DNA of 64,000 nt, from the NCBI RefSeq assembly GCF_007097485.1, contig NZ_VKDE01000019.1, forward strand, positions 23,339 through 87,338, read 5' to 3'. A program made the position numbers and the translations under genes. The notes beneath the pieces are model-generated. The model did not search any database and was not told the origin of the DNA. It was given only the letters and a program-made list of their open reading frames with translations. Of the stretch, positions 1-8,648 are shown piece by piece; the first letter of the stretch is position 1, and each line of letters begins with the position of its first letter. The stretch comes from Carboxylicivirga sp. M1479. Lineage in GTDB: Bacteria; Bacteroidota; Bacteroidia; Bacteroidales; Marinilabiliaceae.

Positions 1-1235
1 TTAATCTTGCCCTTTAGCTGCTCGTTTAAGGCAAAACCATCTGTTTGATAGTCATCAGGCAATTGAATATCCAAAAGCTGGCAAAATGTGGATAACAAAT
101 CTAAAACTGTTCCTGTTTGTTGCTGAATAGCCCCCTGTGGCACAGGTAATTTCTTTTGCCAGTATTGTTTCACATTTGGTGTTGCCCAAGCAGCAATAAA
201 CGGAACGCGCATGCCACCTTCCCAATGGTGCCCCTTCTTACCTTTTAATGGCGATGAGCTACTATACCCCTCGTGTACTACTAATGGTGCATCCGAACCA
301 TTATCACCTAAAAACAATATTAAAGTGTTATCGCCCAATCCTAAATCTTTCACATGCTGCATTATATCACCCAAGGACTTATCAATCCCCTCGATTAAAG
401 TAGCATAGGCCTGTGCCTTTTCCGATTTCCCTGAGTCTTTGTAGTTATCTGCAAAGCGGGCATCGGACTGAAAAGGGGCATGCACCGCATAATGCGACAT
501 GTATAGGAAAAATGGTTTGTCCTCCTCGTGTGCTTTAGAAATGGCGGCATTAGCCTCTATGGTTAAAGCCTCGGTAAGAAATATATCCTGACCATGGTAC
601 TTTTCCAATCCTGGAACTGCCCTTGCTTTCCACCCATTAATGTGACCAAAACCATCAACACCATAATAACTACCTGGTTGTCCGGCTGAATTACCACCGA
701 TATTTACATCAAACCCTAAATTAAGAGGATTTTCACCTTCACTGCCAATTGGACCGAAGTGCGCTTTTCCAGCATGGATTGTTTTATATCCTGCTTTCTG
801 CAACTCACACGGCAAAGTAACATCGGCCTTTGTTAAGCCTTTCCAGTTCCAATCACTGGGTCCAAACTCAGTACGGTTATTACTTTCTGAATTAATCCAG
901 TTGGTAGATGCATGACGCGCAGAATTTTGCCCCGTCATAAGCGAGGCGCGTGTAGGCGAACATACAGAGTGAGCGTAAAAATTAGTGAAACGAATACCCT
1001 GCTCGGCCATTTTTTCCATATTAGGCGTGCGATAAAAACTATTTAAGGGGTATTTTACAGGTGTGCCTGTGGCATCGCATAAAAAGGGAACCGATGAATC
1101 CATTAATCCCATATCATCTATCAGGAATACAATAATATTGGGAGCACTAACTTTGTCTTTTATGTTGGAGCAAGACAATAAGCTACTCACTAATAATAAG
1201 GTGATAAATACTGTTTGAATTTTAAATCTTGTCAT
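1..1235 (-). CDS. Sulfatase, lipoprotein (3' end cut by window edge)
   Basis: A family S1 sulfatase that would hydrolyse a sulfate ester from a carbohydrate or aryl substrate. About 411 residues are visible and the frame is still open at base 1, so the C-terminus lies outside the window. The N-terminus has a hydrophobic segment ending LLSCSN, a lipobox, so the protein is probably anchored in the periplasm or outer membrane. The metal-binding start IIVFLIDDM and the signature CSPTRAS are visible. The Cys of CSPTR is the residue normally converted to formylglycine, which needs an anaerobic-type or FGE-type maturase not seen here. A second metal-site-like stretch (LFLGDNGSDAP) and GKKGHHWEGG also fit the fold. 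ATG at 1235 is the only start that leaves a full signal peptide. The substrate cannot be told from the sequence. Confidence 0.9.
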   Translation of the reverse strand, partial: MTRFKIQTVFITLLLVSSLLSCSNIKDKVSAPNIIVFLIDDMGLMDSSVPFLCDATGTPVKYPLNSFYRTPNMEKMAEQGIRFTNFYAHSVCSPTRASLMTGQNSARHASTNWINSESNNRTEFGPSDWNWKGLTKADVTLPCELQKAGYKTIHAGKAHFGPIGSEGENPLNLGFDVNIGGNSAGQPGSYYGVDGFGHINGWKARAVPGLEKYHGQDIFLTEALTIEANAAISKAHEEDKPFFLYMSHYAVHAPFQSDARFADNYKDSGKSEKAQAYATLIEGIDKSLGDIMQHVKDLGLGDNTLILFLGDNGSDAPLVVHEGYSSSSPLKGKKGHHWEGGMRVPFIAAWATPNVKQYWQKKLPVPQGAIQQQTGTVLDLLSTFCQLLDIQLPDDYQTDGFALNEQLKGKI

Positions 1236-1299
1236 GGTGTGTTTATAATTATTTCTGATATACTTTAAATCAATATTTTCCTAATTATTTTTTTCGCTA

Positions 1300-1343
1300 A
1301 AGCCGCGATGGCTCCAACTTTTTTCTACAGTCAAAAAAGTTGG
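1300..1343. repeat. Intergenic repeat unit with inverted repeat
   Basis: The 330-base gap between the sulfatase and the SMP-30 gene carries AAGCCGCGATGGCT (1300-1313) followed at once by a perfect 11-bp inverted repeat, CCAACTTTTTT (1314-1324) and AAAAAAGTTGG (1333-1343), with an 8-base loop. The same leading 14-mer, with two changes, recurs at 7048-7061 and is also followed by an inverted repeat, so this looks like a dispersed element. The hairpin could act as a terminator for the upstream gene. Nothing else is evident in the gap. Confidence 0.55.
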
Positions 1344-1565
1344 CAAAAAGTCCGTCGGCTGCACCCACTTCTCACAAAAAACTAGGTTTCACGACTGAAA
1401 TTGTTTAAACTCGACTTTTTTCGTTCCTACAAAAGCCTCAAACAGAAAACAATTTTTAATCGTCATTTCAATCCTGTTTTTTGGTTCACTGGCTGAGGCC
1501 GAGATAAAACAAGATGTATAGCATATTTTACAAAAACGTTTAGGGCGCTATTGACTGTAAATATA

Positions 1566-2468
1566 TCATTTAACTCCTTTGGTGCGCATCTCAACTCGAT
1601 AAATTGATGTACGGGCGGTAATATAAAGCTGGCTTCTGTTGGGGCCACCAAAACAAACATTGGACGGTCGTTCGGGCACGGTAATGGATTCTAACAAAAC
1701 ACCCGACGGAGTGTAAACCTCAACATCACTTTTTCCGCGCGGCGTAACATACACGTTACCTTTAACATCCACCGTCATGCCATCGCAGCCCAGGTCTATA
1801 AAAAGGGATTTATCCCTTAAGCTGCCATCTGCTTGAATAGTGTATCGATAGGTTTTTCCGGCGCCTGCATCGGTAATATACAGCTGCTTTCCATTGGGCG
1901 ACCCTTTGATGCCATTTGGTTTTTCAAGATCATTGCACACCCTAATAACCTGTTTGTTGGGCGATATATAATAGACGTGCATGCCATCCTGCGGTATATC
2001 TTGGTCATTACCACCGTATTGAGGGTCGGTAAAGTAAATGCCTCCTTTAGCATCGAGCCATAAATCGTTGGGTTGATTAAAGCGTGTGCCTTTGTAGTGT
2101 TTTGCTACTACTGCGTACTCGCCAGTGGAGGTGGTTGAGCTGATCAGTCCATCTTCTCCTTCACAAACGAATAGCTTATCCTTGGCATCGAAATATAATC
2201 CATTGGCCCGTCCGCTATTGGTTCGGAAGGTATCCAGCTTGTTTTTAATCGACCAGGTGTAGATTTTGTGATCACGCACATCGGTAAAGTATACATTGCC
2301 TTTGGAATCGGCAGCAGGCCCTTCGGTGAAAATAAAATCACCAGCTAACTTCTTCACTTCTCCCTTAGTAATGGATGTCTGTTTATCGGTCTTATTGTTT
2401 TGCCCGCTTGCAGGCAGTAAAAAGCAAAACAAGCATAAAATACTAAATAAATTGGCGATGGATTTCAT
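1566..2468 (-). CDS. SMP-30/gluconolactonase-like beta-propeller protein
   Basis: A 300-residue exported protein of the SMP-30/gluconolactonase/LRE family, a six-bladed calcium-dependent propeller that usually hydrolyses sugar lactones. The first 22 residues form a signal peptide ending SGQ. Family features are the early EGPAADSKGNVYFTD stretch (metal-binding Glu in EGP, about residue 50), FNQPNDLWLDAKGGIYFTDP, EKPNGIKGSPNGKQLYITD (Asn of PNG) and DGMTVDVKGNVYV. It lies on the same strand as the sulfatase but is separated by 330 bases and an inverted repeat, so co-transcription is uncertain. Exact lactone substrate is unknown. Confidence 0.85.
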   Translation of the reverse strand: MKSIANLFSILCLFCFLLPASGQNNKTDKQTSITKGEVKKLAGDFIFTEGPAADSKGNVYFTDVRDHKIYTWSIKNKLDTFRTNSGRANGLYFDAKDKLFVCEGEDGLISSTTSTGEYAVVAKHYKGTRFNQPNDLWLDAKGGIYFTDPQYGGNDQDIPQDGMHVYYISPNKQVIRVCNDLEKPNGIKGSPNGKQLYITDAGAGKTYRYTIQADGSLRDKSLFIDLGCDGMTVDVKGNVYVTPRGKSDVEVYTPSGVLLESITVPERPSNVCFGGPNRSQLYITARTSIYRVEMRTKGVK

Positions 2469-2699
2469 AGTGAGTATTCTTTAAAATGAATGAAAATCAT
2501 TTATCGAAACCCAATTTACATATCTTTCTTTTTGGAGGTGTGATATTGTAGTATTTTTTTTGACTAAGATTTTATTTTTTGAAAAGGTCAAACAACATTG
2601 TTTAACATGCATACTCCGTCAACATTGGTCATTTTACACGTTTTTATTTCCTGATATTATTGATCGTTTACAACGGCTTTATATGGTACTTAAAGGGAT

Positions 2700-3695
2700 T
2701 TAATCTTTTATGCATCTAACGCTTCTGCCCGAATTGATGTATCCATTATCTCCTGTTCTAAAATATTGAGCTTCTGATATAGTATTGGAATACCACACAC
2801 GCCCTTCATATTGAGTGTTTTCTTCTGGAATCAAAAAATAAGCTTGTCTATTTTGAAAAGCATAAATTGAGTTTTTATCCCCAGTTAATTTAGTCCGCAT
2901 ACCAGCAGGAAGCGTTGTAAAACCACTTAAATTATTGGTATTGGCATGATAATAATCCCATTCTGCTGGGGCATTATATTTTAATAAGTTTCCCGCATTG
3001 TTATAACCACCAAGATAATCGATTAGAGTAGTCCACTCTTTATTATTTGGTACATGCCAACCATCGGGGCAGACATTTCGGCTGTCGAGTACCACATATG
3101 AATTATACAAGCACCCATATCTAGTCATGTTATCTACATTATCATCATAAAAACAATAGGCCCCTTCTGTGGTACTTAACCATTCATCATCCGATTGCAT
3201 AGTTAACTCTGGAATCGGATCGCCATTATTATAATGCTTTACTTTTAAATTTTCTTGCATCCAAACCTGATCTCCAATCCGAACAGTTGAATAGGTATTG
3301 TTATCAATATCATTAAGCGGTTCTTCTGTTTTATCTAACCAAAGTATAAAGGAACTTTGTTCACCGTATGAAGTGCCCTCTCTATTTGTTGCGTAGGCAC
3401 AAACGTAGTAATCTATATTTGATCTTAAGTTTTCCATACCAATGGTAAAACTCTCAACATTGCTTGAGTCAAATGGTAAAACATGATCTTTAGTAGATGG
3501 GTTTGGGCTTAAGCTCCAACAAATACCCATATCGATTAGATTGGCACCGCCATCGGATAAGATATGGCCATTAAACATTACTTTATTGTATTGCTTATCG
3601 GCTAATTCAAGCACACCCAACTGAGGTAATTCAAAATATTCATCTTGAGTACAAGATGTTATGATTATCAATAATAATACAGTAATATACTTCAT
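2700..3695 (-). CDS. FISUMP-domain lipoprotein
   Basis: A 331-residue lipoprotein (lipobox IITSC, Cys at about residue 15) whose C-terminal half is a FISUMP domain (Fibrobacter succinogenes major paralogous domain). Typical words are visible: DQVWMQENLKVKHYNNGDPIP, GCLYNSYVV, NVCPDGWHVPNNKEWTTLIDYLGG, GFTTLPAGMR, and the terminal SGRSVRCIKD. Residues 20-120 form an Ig/fibronectin-like module of the kind seen before FISUMP domains (MGICWS, YYVCAYATNREGTSYGEQ). These proteins are surface-exposed and their job is not known. It is probably a single-gene unit, with gaps of over 200 bases on both sides. Confidence 0.8.
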   Translation of the reverse strand: MKYITVLLLIIITSCTQDEYFELPQLGVLELADKQYNKVMFNGHILSDGGANLIDMGICWSLSPNPSTKDHVLPFDSSNVESFTIGMENLRSNIDYYVCAYATNREGTSYGEQSSFILWLDKTEEPLNDIDNNTYSTVRIGDQVWMQENLKVKHYNNGDPIPELTMQSDDEWLSTTEGAYCFYDDNVDNMTRYGCLYNSYVVLDSRNVCPDGWHVPNNKEWTTLIDYLGGYNNAGNLLKYNAPAEWDYYHANTNNLSGFTTLPAGMRTKLTGDKNSIYAFQNRQAYFLIPEENTQYEGRVWYSNTISEAQYFRTGDNGYINSGRSVRCIKD

Positions 3696-3988
3696 TAGTT
3701 TAGTATTTGAATTATAGCAAAATACTAACTTTTACACTAAACTCCAACGGCTTCCGCATGAAGCATATAGAGGTTTAAGCTCATAAACTTTCCAAACTGA
3801 GCAGGGCCAAAGGCTTGAACTTGTTTTTAACTTTATTATTTGAAAACCATTTACATCTTGATCACTTTTAAAACTAATAAATATTGAACAAACACAGTCG
3901 GATGGGATGAGGAATATTGACTAGCATCCATGCAATTTAAGACACTAAAACTGTAGTGAGCCGGGCAGTGTACAAGAGCTATAAAAGT

Positions 3989-5746
3989 TTATTCCACATA
4001 TAATAGCTTTGTAAAATACGTATTGTTGCTAAGGTGTAGCGTAACTAAATAAGTTCCTTTTTTAATGTCTGTTAATTGCAATGTTTGATCTGATACTGGA
4101 ACCGATGCAACAAATTTTCCGGATATAGTTCGAAAATTAGCGCGTTGAATACGTTTCTTTGTATTTATAAAAACAGTTGAATTACTATTTGCTGGGTTAG
4201 GAAATAAAATAGCTTTTTGTTCATTCAGCAACTCGTCTATTGCAGTTGGTATTTGATTGGAAATAAGCACCGATAATGTATCTGAAACAATTCTGCCACT
4301 TACAGAAGGATCTTCCCAATAACAAATAACATTCACTGTACCATCATTTAAGGCATTTAAAAATGCGATGCTGGAATTAGTGACATCTGGAGTTACAGAA
4401 GCCAAACTTGGATTATCAACTTTCCAAAATATAGGTTCGCCATATGAAGGATAGTCATTTGATCGAAGTTGTAGCATGCCTTTATCTTGATTTATTTCAG
4501 GTGGAAGCTCACCAATAATTACTAATTCCAAACGTGCTATACGTTTAGTTTGGTTCGATATAACAACAGAAAAATCCTTTGAAGTACCATTGGGGTCGCT
4601 CGATTGAGCGGTAAACGTTGTATTCGTAGCTAGGCCATCGGCATCATTAATTGCCTGAACAATACCTGTAGTACCACCTATTGCTCCATAAATAAACTGA
4701 TTATTCGACGCATTGTTTGATTGCTCCCACGTTATACTTTTGAAACTGTTATCGGCATTTTCAGGTATGAACTCTACGTCGAATTCAAGCGTACCGTAGT
4801 CGGTATCAATTTTAAATTCTCCACCTCCCTTAACCAAAACATTCAATGCTTCTAAATGAATCTTTTGATTGCTTATTGTAATATCTGCATAATCAGTTTT
4901 CTGATTGATATCGTCAATGGTGGCATATACACGCACCGTCCCATTGCTCAATGCAGTAAGTTCACCTGCTATATTAATAGTAGCCAGATCGTAATCGCTA
5001 AGAGTCCAGTGTATCAGCCTACCTTGCGCTTCAATAGGCAATAAATTGGCTTCCATCTGAAGTGTACCATAGTCTTCTGTTATTTCACTTATGCCTCCGG
5101 CCCCTTGTATTTCTATTGATGATACAACTGGATTACCGTCATCTCCTGCTTGAATTCCTTGAGATGCTACAGTTTCATAAGCCAAACTTTTTACTTCAAT
5201 GGACATGTAATCTGTAACATCTTTAATATTGTAAATTTTAATAAGCAACCAGGCGTAATGTATATTGCCATCTTTCTCAAATTGAACACCTAAATATGAA
5301 AAATCCTTGTTGAGGAAATTAGGTTCATCTGTACAAAAATTATTTGCAATAATTACCTGTGTTTCTCCTGCACCTTGTACCGAACCGTTCCAATCTTCAG
5401 CACTTTGTTCAATGAATTTTTGTCCTGATTTATTGACAAAAGCCGAAAAGAGAGTAGGACTACAACCAACACCGCTTAAAAATTTTGTATTTGCTTGCTC
5501 ATTACTCGCATAAACACGTCCAATAAAGATGTTATCTGCTTCAGAAGCTATTCTAAAGATCAGGTCATTAGTTCCATCATCATCAATGTCAATATTTACA
5601 AATAAATCAGGATCATGGCGCCGAATTGTTTCACTTATATTAATTTCTCTATAAACGATAGTAGACGATGGAGTATGATCGAAAGGTTGGGCATAGGAAA
5701 GTAAACTTACCCATGAAATTAAAAGTATTAAACCTATTTTATTCAT
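3989..5746 (-). CDS. Secreted multi-Ig protein with T9SS type A sorting domain
   Basis: A 585-residue exported protein. I place the start at the ATG at 5746 because the signal peptide MNKIGLILLISWVSLLSYAQ begins there; an ATG seven codons upstream lies inside a repeated leader element. After an N-terminal region of about 200 residues, three BIG2-like Ig modules follow, each closing with the same word ISNQ (VRVYATI..ITISNQ, SKDFSVVISNQ, SDTLSVLISNQ). The last 85 residues are a type A T9SS sorting domain: AILFPNPANS, a fold with GTYLVTLHLSNN, and the end KLLYVE. The protein is probably carried across the outer membrane and attached to the surface. No enzymatic domain is recognised. Confidence 0.8.
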   Translation of the reverse strand: MNKIGLILLISWVSLLSYAQPFDHTPSSTIVYREINISETIRRHDPDLFVNIDIDDDGTNDLIFRIASEADNIFIGRVYASNEQANTKFLSGVGCSPTLFSAFVNKSGQKFIEQSAEDWNGSVQGAGETQVIIANNFCTDEPNFLNKDFSYLGVQFEKDGNIHYAWLLIKIYNIKDVTDYMSIEVKSLAYETVASQGIQAGDDGNPVVSSIEIQGAGGISEITEDYGTLQMEANLLPIEAQGRLIHWTLSDYDLATINIAGELTALSNGTVRVYATIDDINQKTDYADITISNQKIHLEALNVLVKGGGEFKIDTDYGTLEFDVEFIPENADNSFKSITWEQSNNASNNQFIYGAIGGTTGIVQAINDADGLATNTTFTAQSSDPNGTSKDFSVVISNQTKRIARLELVIIGELPPEINQDKGMLQLRSNDYPSYGEPIFWKVDNPSLASVTPDVTNSSIAFLNALNDGTVNVICYWEDPSVSGRIVSDTLSVLISNQIPTAIDELLNEQKAILFPNPANSNSTVFINTKKRIQRANFRTISGKFVASVPVSDQTLQLTDIKKGTYLVTLHLSNNTYFTKLLYVE

Positions 5747-5848
5747 ATGATTATAATTTGCTTTCATTTGCCATATGGAACTCTCAAGTAAATTTTATCA
5801 TCCTCCTGTGTGAAAAATTGGATAATCAAATTTACATGGGTGTTTCAT
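5742..5848 (-). repeat. 107-bp dispersed leader repeat, copy A
   Basis: This stretch aligns without gaps to 49240-49346 with about 10 differences in 107 bases. Read on the minus strand it contains two arms (near CATGTAAATTTGATTATCC and GGATGATAAAATTTACTTG) that can form a 19-bp imperfect stem with a loop of about 16 bases, then the palindrome CCATATGG. TAAATTTG, matching the TAnnTTTG promoter -7 box, is part of the first arm. The element ends at the start codon of the T9SS gene, so it would be the 5' leader of its mRNA. Confidence 0.7.
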
Positions 5849-5934
5849 ATGTACTTTGCAAAGTTGTTACCTACGCTTTGTAACAATAATCATTTATACT
5901 TTGTTCGGGAAAGGCCAAGCAGTGTGCACAAAGC

Positions 5935-6080
5935 TTCTGCACAGCTGCATATTGCCCATGCAGCCTACTTGAGCTAAAAACACAGCTGCAGAAAGTCCTT
6001 GCAGTCATGTTTGGGCGTTCTGCAAATGTGCAGAAGCCTTATGCAGACTACTTGAGCCTTATTCAAACCTGCGGAAGCCT
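5935..6080. repeat. Tandem direct repeat, period 83 bases
   Basis: Two imperfect copies of a roughly 62-base unit start at 5935 and 6018. Each begins TTCTGCA and carries ATGCAGnCTACTTGAGC at the same offset. Copy 2 also contains a 7-bp hairpin, TTCTGCA (6018-6024) and TGCAGAA (6029-6035). The rest of the 5849-6108 gap is rich in TGCAG/CTGCA words and shows no gene. Confidence 0.6.
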
Positions 6081-6108
6081 CAAACAGCTAGGCGTGCACT
6101 AAAACAAA

Positions 6109-6148
6109 AATGCAGAAACCTGTGGCATTTGGCACTGGTTTCTGCATT
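6109..6148 (-). terminator. Hairpin terminator after the DUF6261-like gene
   Basis: A perfect 12-bp inverted repeat, AATGCAGAAACC (6109-6120) and GGTTTCTGCATT (6137-6148), with a 16-base spacer, starts 25 bases past the stop codon of the gene at 6174-6827. Read on the minus strand it is followed by TTTTGTTTT. Confidence 0.75.
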
Positions 6149-6173
6149 AAACGACATACAGACGTACTAATTA

Positions 6174-6827
6174 TTAATTAACTGATTTGATTAACATTTC
6201 TATTTCACGATAGGCCTTAACAATGTTTTCGTTAGTGCCAATTTTAGCATGTGCAAACATAAGTGTGTATAAATCGTGTAAGCTTTCGGCCAATTGCGGT
6301 GCCAAATCGCTGGCAGCACTGGTGGTGGCCAATATGGCATTGCCCTCGATAAAGGCTTTGTTAGCCTTTTTAAAATCTTCGTTTGCATTTTTAATCAGTG
6401 GTAACCAACGCCCAATAGTTAGCGTTTCACCCTCTTGCAAATCTATTTTACTAATCTCAGTAAGCATATTATCCACTGCTGCCGTTTGTTCGTTGTAACT
6501 GTAGCGGTTGATATCGCTATACTTAGCAAGTATGACACTCAAAGTATCAATAAGTTGTGCTTTGTCCGTTTCATGAGGAAAATAAGTTTCAGACTTAACT
6601 TCTAATCTAAAGCCAGATATATACTTATCGCGTAACTTGTCTAACTCGACCTTAGTAACAGCAGGCACGTTTTCTTTTTGCATGCCTAATTTAAAGTCGC
6701 CAATCAATGACTTTACCTTGTCTGTGGCTGGTTTTACTTCGGGTATTGCTTCGCAAATACGCAAAGAGTTTTCGCCTACGGTCTGAAGTTGCTTCATCCG
6801 TAAACGGGGTAGGTTTACTATTTCCAT
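6174..6827 (-). CDS. DUF6261-like helical protein
   Basis: A 217-residue protein with no signal peptide or membrane segment, predicted to be almost entirely alpha-helical. The opening (MEIVNLPRLRMKQLQTVGENSLRICE) and length resemble the Bacteroidota family DUF6261, whose function is unknown; this assignment is from memory of the family and is moderate. It stands alone: an inverted repeat terminator follows and a 690-base repeat-rich gap precedes it. A short dyad lies just upstream of its start (6840-6855). Confidence 0.6.
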   Translation of the reverse strand: MEIVNLPRLRMKQLQTVGENSLRICEAIPEVKPATDKVKSLIGDFKLGMQKENVPAVTKVELDKLRDKYISGFRLEVKSETYFPHETDKAQLIDTLSVILAKYSDINRYSYNEQTAAVDNMLTEISKIDLQEGETLTIGRWLPLIKNANEDFKKANKAFIEGNAILATTSAASDLAPQLAESLHDLYTLMFAHAKIGTNENIVKAYREIEMLIKSVN

Positions 6828-6839
6828 TGTTTTAATTTT

Positions 6840-6855
6840 TACAGGTAATCCTGTA
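6840..6855. promoter_or_regulatory. Short dyad in the 5' leader
   Basis: TACAGG (6840-6845) and CCTGTA (6850-6855) with a TAAT loop lie 13 bases before the start of the DUF6261-like gene. It could be a small leader hairpin or an operator. The case rests only on symmetry. Confidence 0.3.
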
Positions 6856-6946
6856 CATCGTCAATATTAAAAGTATAAACACTAAACCAATATTCAATCT
6901 TTTGTTAAGGTGATCTTTATCATATTTTTGTTGATAACTGAGATTG

Positions 6947-6993
6947 ACGGATGACATCTATGTAAGCAGTATACCAATATAGATGTCATCCGT
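6947..6993. repeat. Covarying hairpin, copy 1
   Basis: A perfect 15-bp stem, ACGGATGACATCTAT (6947-6961) and ATAGATGTCATCCGT (6979-6993), with a 17-base loop. A second copy at 7389-7435 keeps stem length, loop length and most loop bases, and differs in both arms at one base pair so that pairing is retained. Both copies are followed by an A-rich stretch ending AAAAAAATGAG. Confidence 0.8.
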
Positions 6994-7047
6994 TCTTTAG
7001 AAAAAAATGAGGAACTCGCCTGATTAGGCAAGTAACACACCCTGCTC

Positions 7048-7106
7048 AAGCCGCAGTGGCTTATCCTCTTTCTCCTTGATGAGAAAAGGATACAAAAGAA
7101 TCAAGG
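7048..7106. repeat. Intergenic repeat unit with inverted repeat, second copy
   Basis: AAGCCGCAGTGGCT (7048-7061) matches the 14-mer at 1300-1313 with two changes. It is followed by CCTTGAT (7074-7080) and ATCAAGG (7100-7106), a 7-bp stem. It sits in the 6828-7517 gap, which has no convincing gene. Confidence 0.45.
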
Positions 7107-7309
7107 CTACTTTTAATCTTGCCTTCTTTTTTTTCTCAAGCCCAAGTGCAACCGCGTGATCTTCGAACAAGTTCTCAGCTTCTCGGTTTTACTAAGGCTT
7201 TTTTCAAAATGAAACCAATATTAAAAGAGGCCACTATGCATGGCGCTTAGAATAAAAACCGTAATTACTTAGTTCGAACCCCTCAATGCGAAACTCTCCA
7301 TCCACCACT

Positions 7310-7325
7310 CGAAACAATTGTTTCG
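7310..7325. repeat. Perfect 16-bp palindrome
   Basis: CGAAACAATTGTTTCG is its own reverse complement. It lies between the two covarying hairpins. It may be an operator or part of a decayed repeat; no adjacent promoter was identified. Confidence 0.4.
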
Positions 7326-7388
7326 AACTATTGAAAGCCAGTGATAAGAGTGGATATTGCGGAATGGCGGCCTTGACGAAGAAGATTT

Positions 7389-7435
7389 ACGGATTACATC
7401 TATGTAAGCATTATGCCAATATAGATGTAATCCGT
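7389..7435. repeat. Covarying hairpin, copy 2
   Basis: A perfect 15-bp stem, ACGGATTACATCTAT (7389-7403) and ATAGATGTAATCCGT (7421-7435), with a 17-base loop. Compared with copy 1 a G-C pair has become T-A in the stem, and two loop bases differ. It points the same way as copy 1 and lies 442 bases from it. Confidence 0.8.
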
Positions 7436-7517
7436 TTTCTAAAAAAATGAGAAATAACAACTAAAAAAAAGTCCTTATGTGAACTGGGTTTGCTTTATTC
7501 TCTAGGCGTGAATACTC

Positions 7518-8648
7518 TTACAAATCATCCACAATACTCAGCATGGTAGTTACCAATGACTCACCAAGTTTTATTGAACGTTCCGACGACCAGCCAAGCA
7601 GCTCATCGGGGATATTGTTGTTTTGCTTAAAAGGCATTTCTAAAGTTTGAGAAAGACATTTAAACTCTTCACCCAAATTTTTAGAGCCAATCTGCAGGTT
7701 GGCTTTGCCTGGTTCATTCTTTGGGTAGCCGTATTGGTTTTGCATATCGGGGTTAATGACCATCCAATTATTAATAAAGCTATCCGTTAGCTTGCTAAGC
7801 TTATCGTTAAACGATGGTATACCCTCTATGCCAGACAGAAAACAGTATGGTAGTCCCTCATCGCCATGCACATCTAAAACAAAGTCCATACCTATTTCTT
7901 GCATTTTTTGCTTGGTATAATATACTTCAGGACTTTTTGCAATACTCGGTTCTAACCACTCGCGATTATAGTTTACACCCAAGGCATTTACACGCAGGTT
8001 ACCCAGTATACTACCATCAATATTCATATTTGGCACCAGGTAAAGGTTGGCCTTGTCTAAAAGCGAAAGGGATGTTGCATCTTCCTCATCCAACAAACGG
8101 TCGATCAACCCTAACATAAACCATTCGGCCATTGTTTCGCCTGGATGCTGACGGGCAATTACCCATAGTTTCTTCTTACTGCTATCGCCATCTCCTATTC
8201 GTAAGAATTCGATGGGCCTGCCTTGTGTGGTATGACCAATACACTCCACCGCGCACTTGGGTGATAATTGTGCGTTATCAACCAAATCAAGGTGTTGCTC
8301 GTATGAGAATGGTGCAAAATAGGCGATATAAACCGTATCATGTTCAGGGTTTAAGTTCATGCTTAATACCTGCCCATCGTATTCTGTTGGTATTTGAAAC
8401 CATGTTTCGCGGTCGTACGATGCTCGAGCCTGATAATTATCCCAACCCTCGGGATAGGCAGCATCCCCAGCATTTAATAGGTTGAAACGGCAACTCTGTC
8501 CCTTGGCTCCCTGTACCCTAAAGTAGAACCATTGCAGAAAATCGGAATTGGTATCTTTTCTAATTTGTAGTTGAATATCACTGGACTTATCTGCGTTGAT
8601 GACTTCAACGTTACCAGCATCAAATGTGGAGGAGATTACTATACTCAT
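7518..8648 (-). CDS. M14 family zinc carboxypeptidase (cytosolic type)
   Basis: A 376-residue peptidase without a signal peptide. The N-terminal 120 residues are a beta-rich module like that before cytosolic carboxypeptidases (DFLQWFYFRVQGAKGQ, YPEGWDNYQARASYDRETWF). The M14 catalytic domain follows. Zinc ligands are His and Glu of ARQHPGETMAEW (about residues 168 and 171) and His of FVLDVHGDEG (about 261). The substrate-site words NMNIDGS and LGVNYNREW are present. These resemble bacterial homologues of tubulin-processing CCPs, which remove C-terminal residues from proteins. The start is the ATG at 8648, since the codon nine bases upstream is TTG. The gene is transcribed alone. Confidence 0.88.
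   Translation of the reverse strand: MSIVISSTFDAGNVEVINADKSSDIQLQIRKDTNSDFLQWFYFRVQGAKGQSCRFNLLNAGDAAYPEGWDNYQARASYDRETWFQIPTEYDGQVLSMNLNPEHDTVYIAYFAPFSYEQHLDLVDNAQLSPKCAVECIGHTTQGRPIEFLRIGDGDSSKKKLWVIARQHPGETMAEWFMLGLIDRLLDEEDATSLSLLDKANLYLVPNMNIDGSILGNLRVNALGVNYNREWLEPSIAKSPEVYYTKQKMQEIGMDFVLDVHGDEGLPYCFLSGIEGIPSFNDKLSKLTDSFINNWMVINPDMQNQYGYPKNEPGKANLQIGSKNLGEEFKCLSQTLEMPFKQNNNIPDELLGWSSERSIKLGESLVTTMLSIVDDL

Noticed and set aside
7269..7460. A 63-codon minus-strand open frame in the repeat-rich gap
   Set aside because: It runs straight through the second covarying hairpin and a 16-bp palindrome, so its frame is best explained by repeat sequence. No family likeness was seen.
8132..8485. 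A 117-codon plus-strand open frame opposite the M14 carboxypeptidase
   Set aside because: It covers the region of the zinc motif and N-terminal module on the other strand and looks random in composition.
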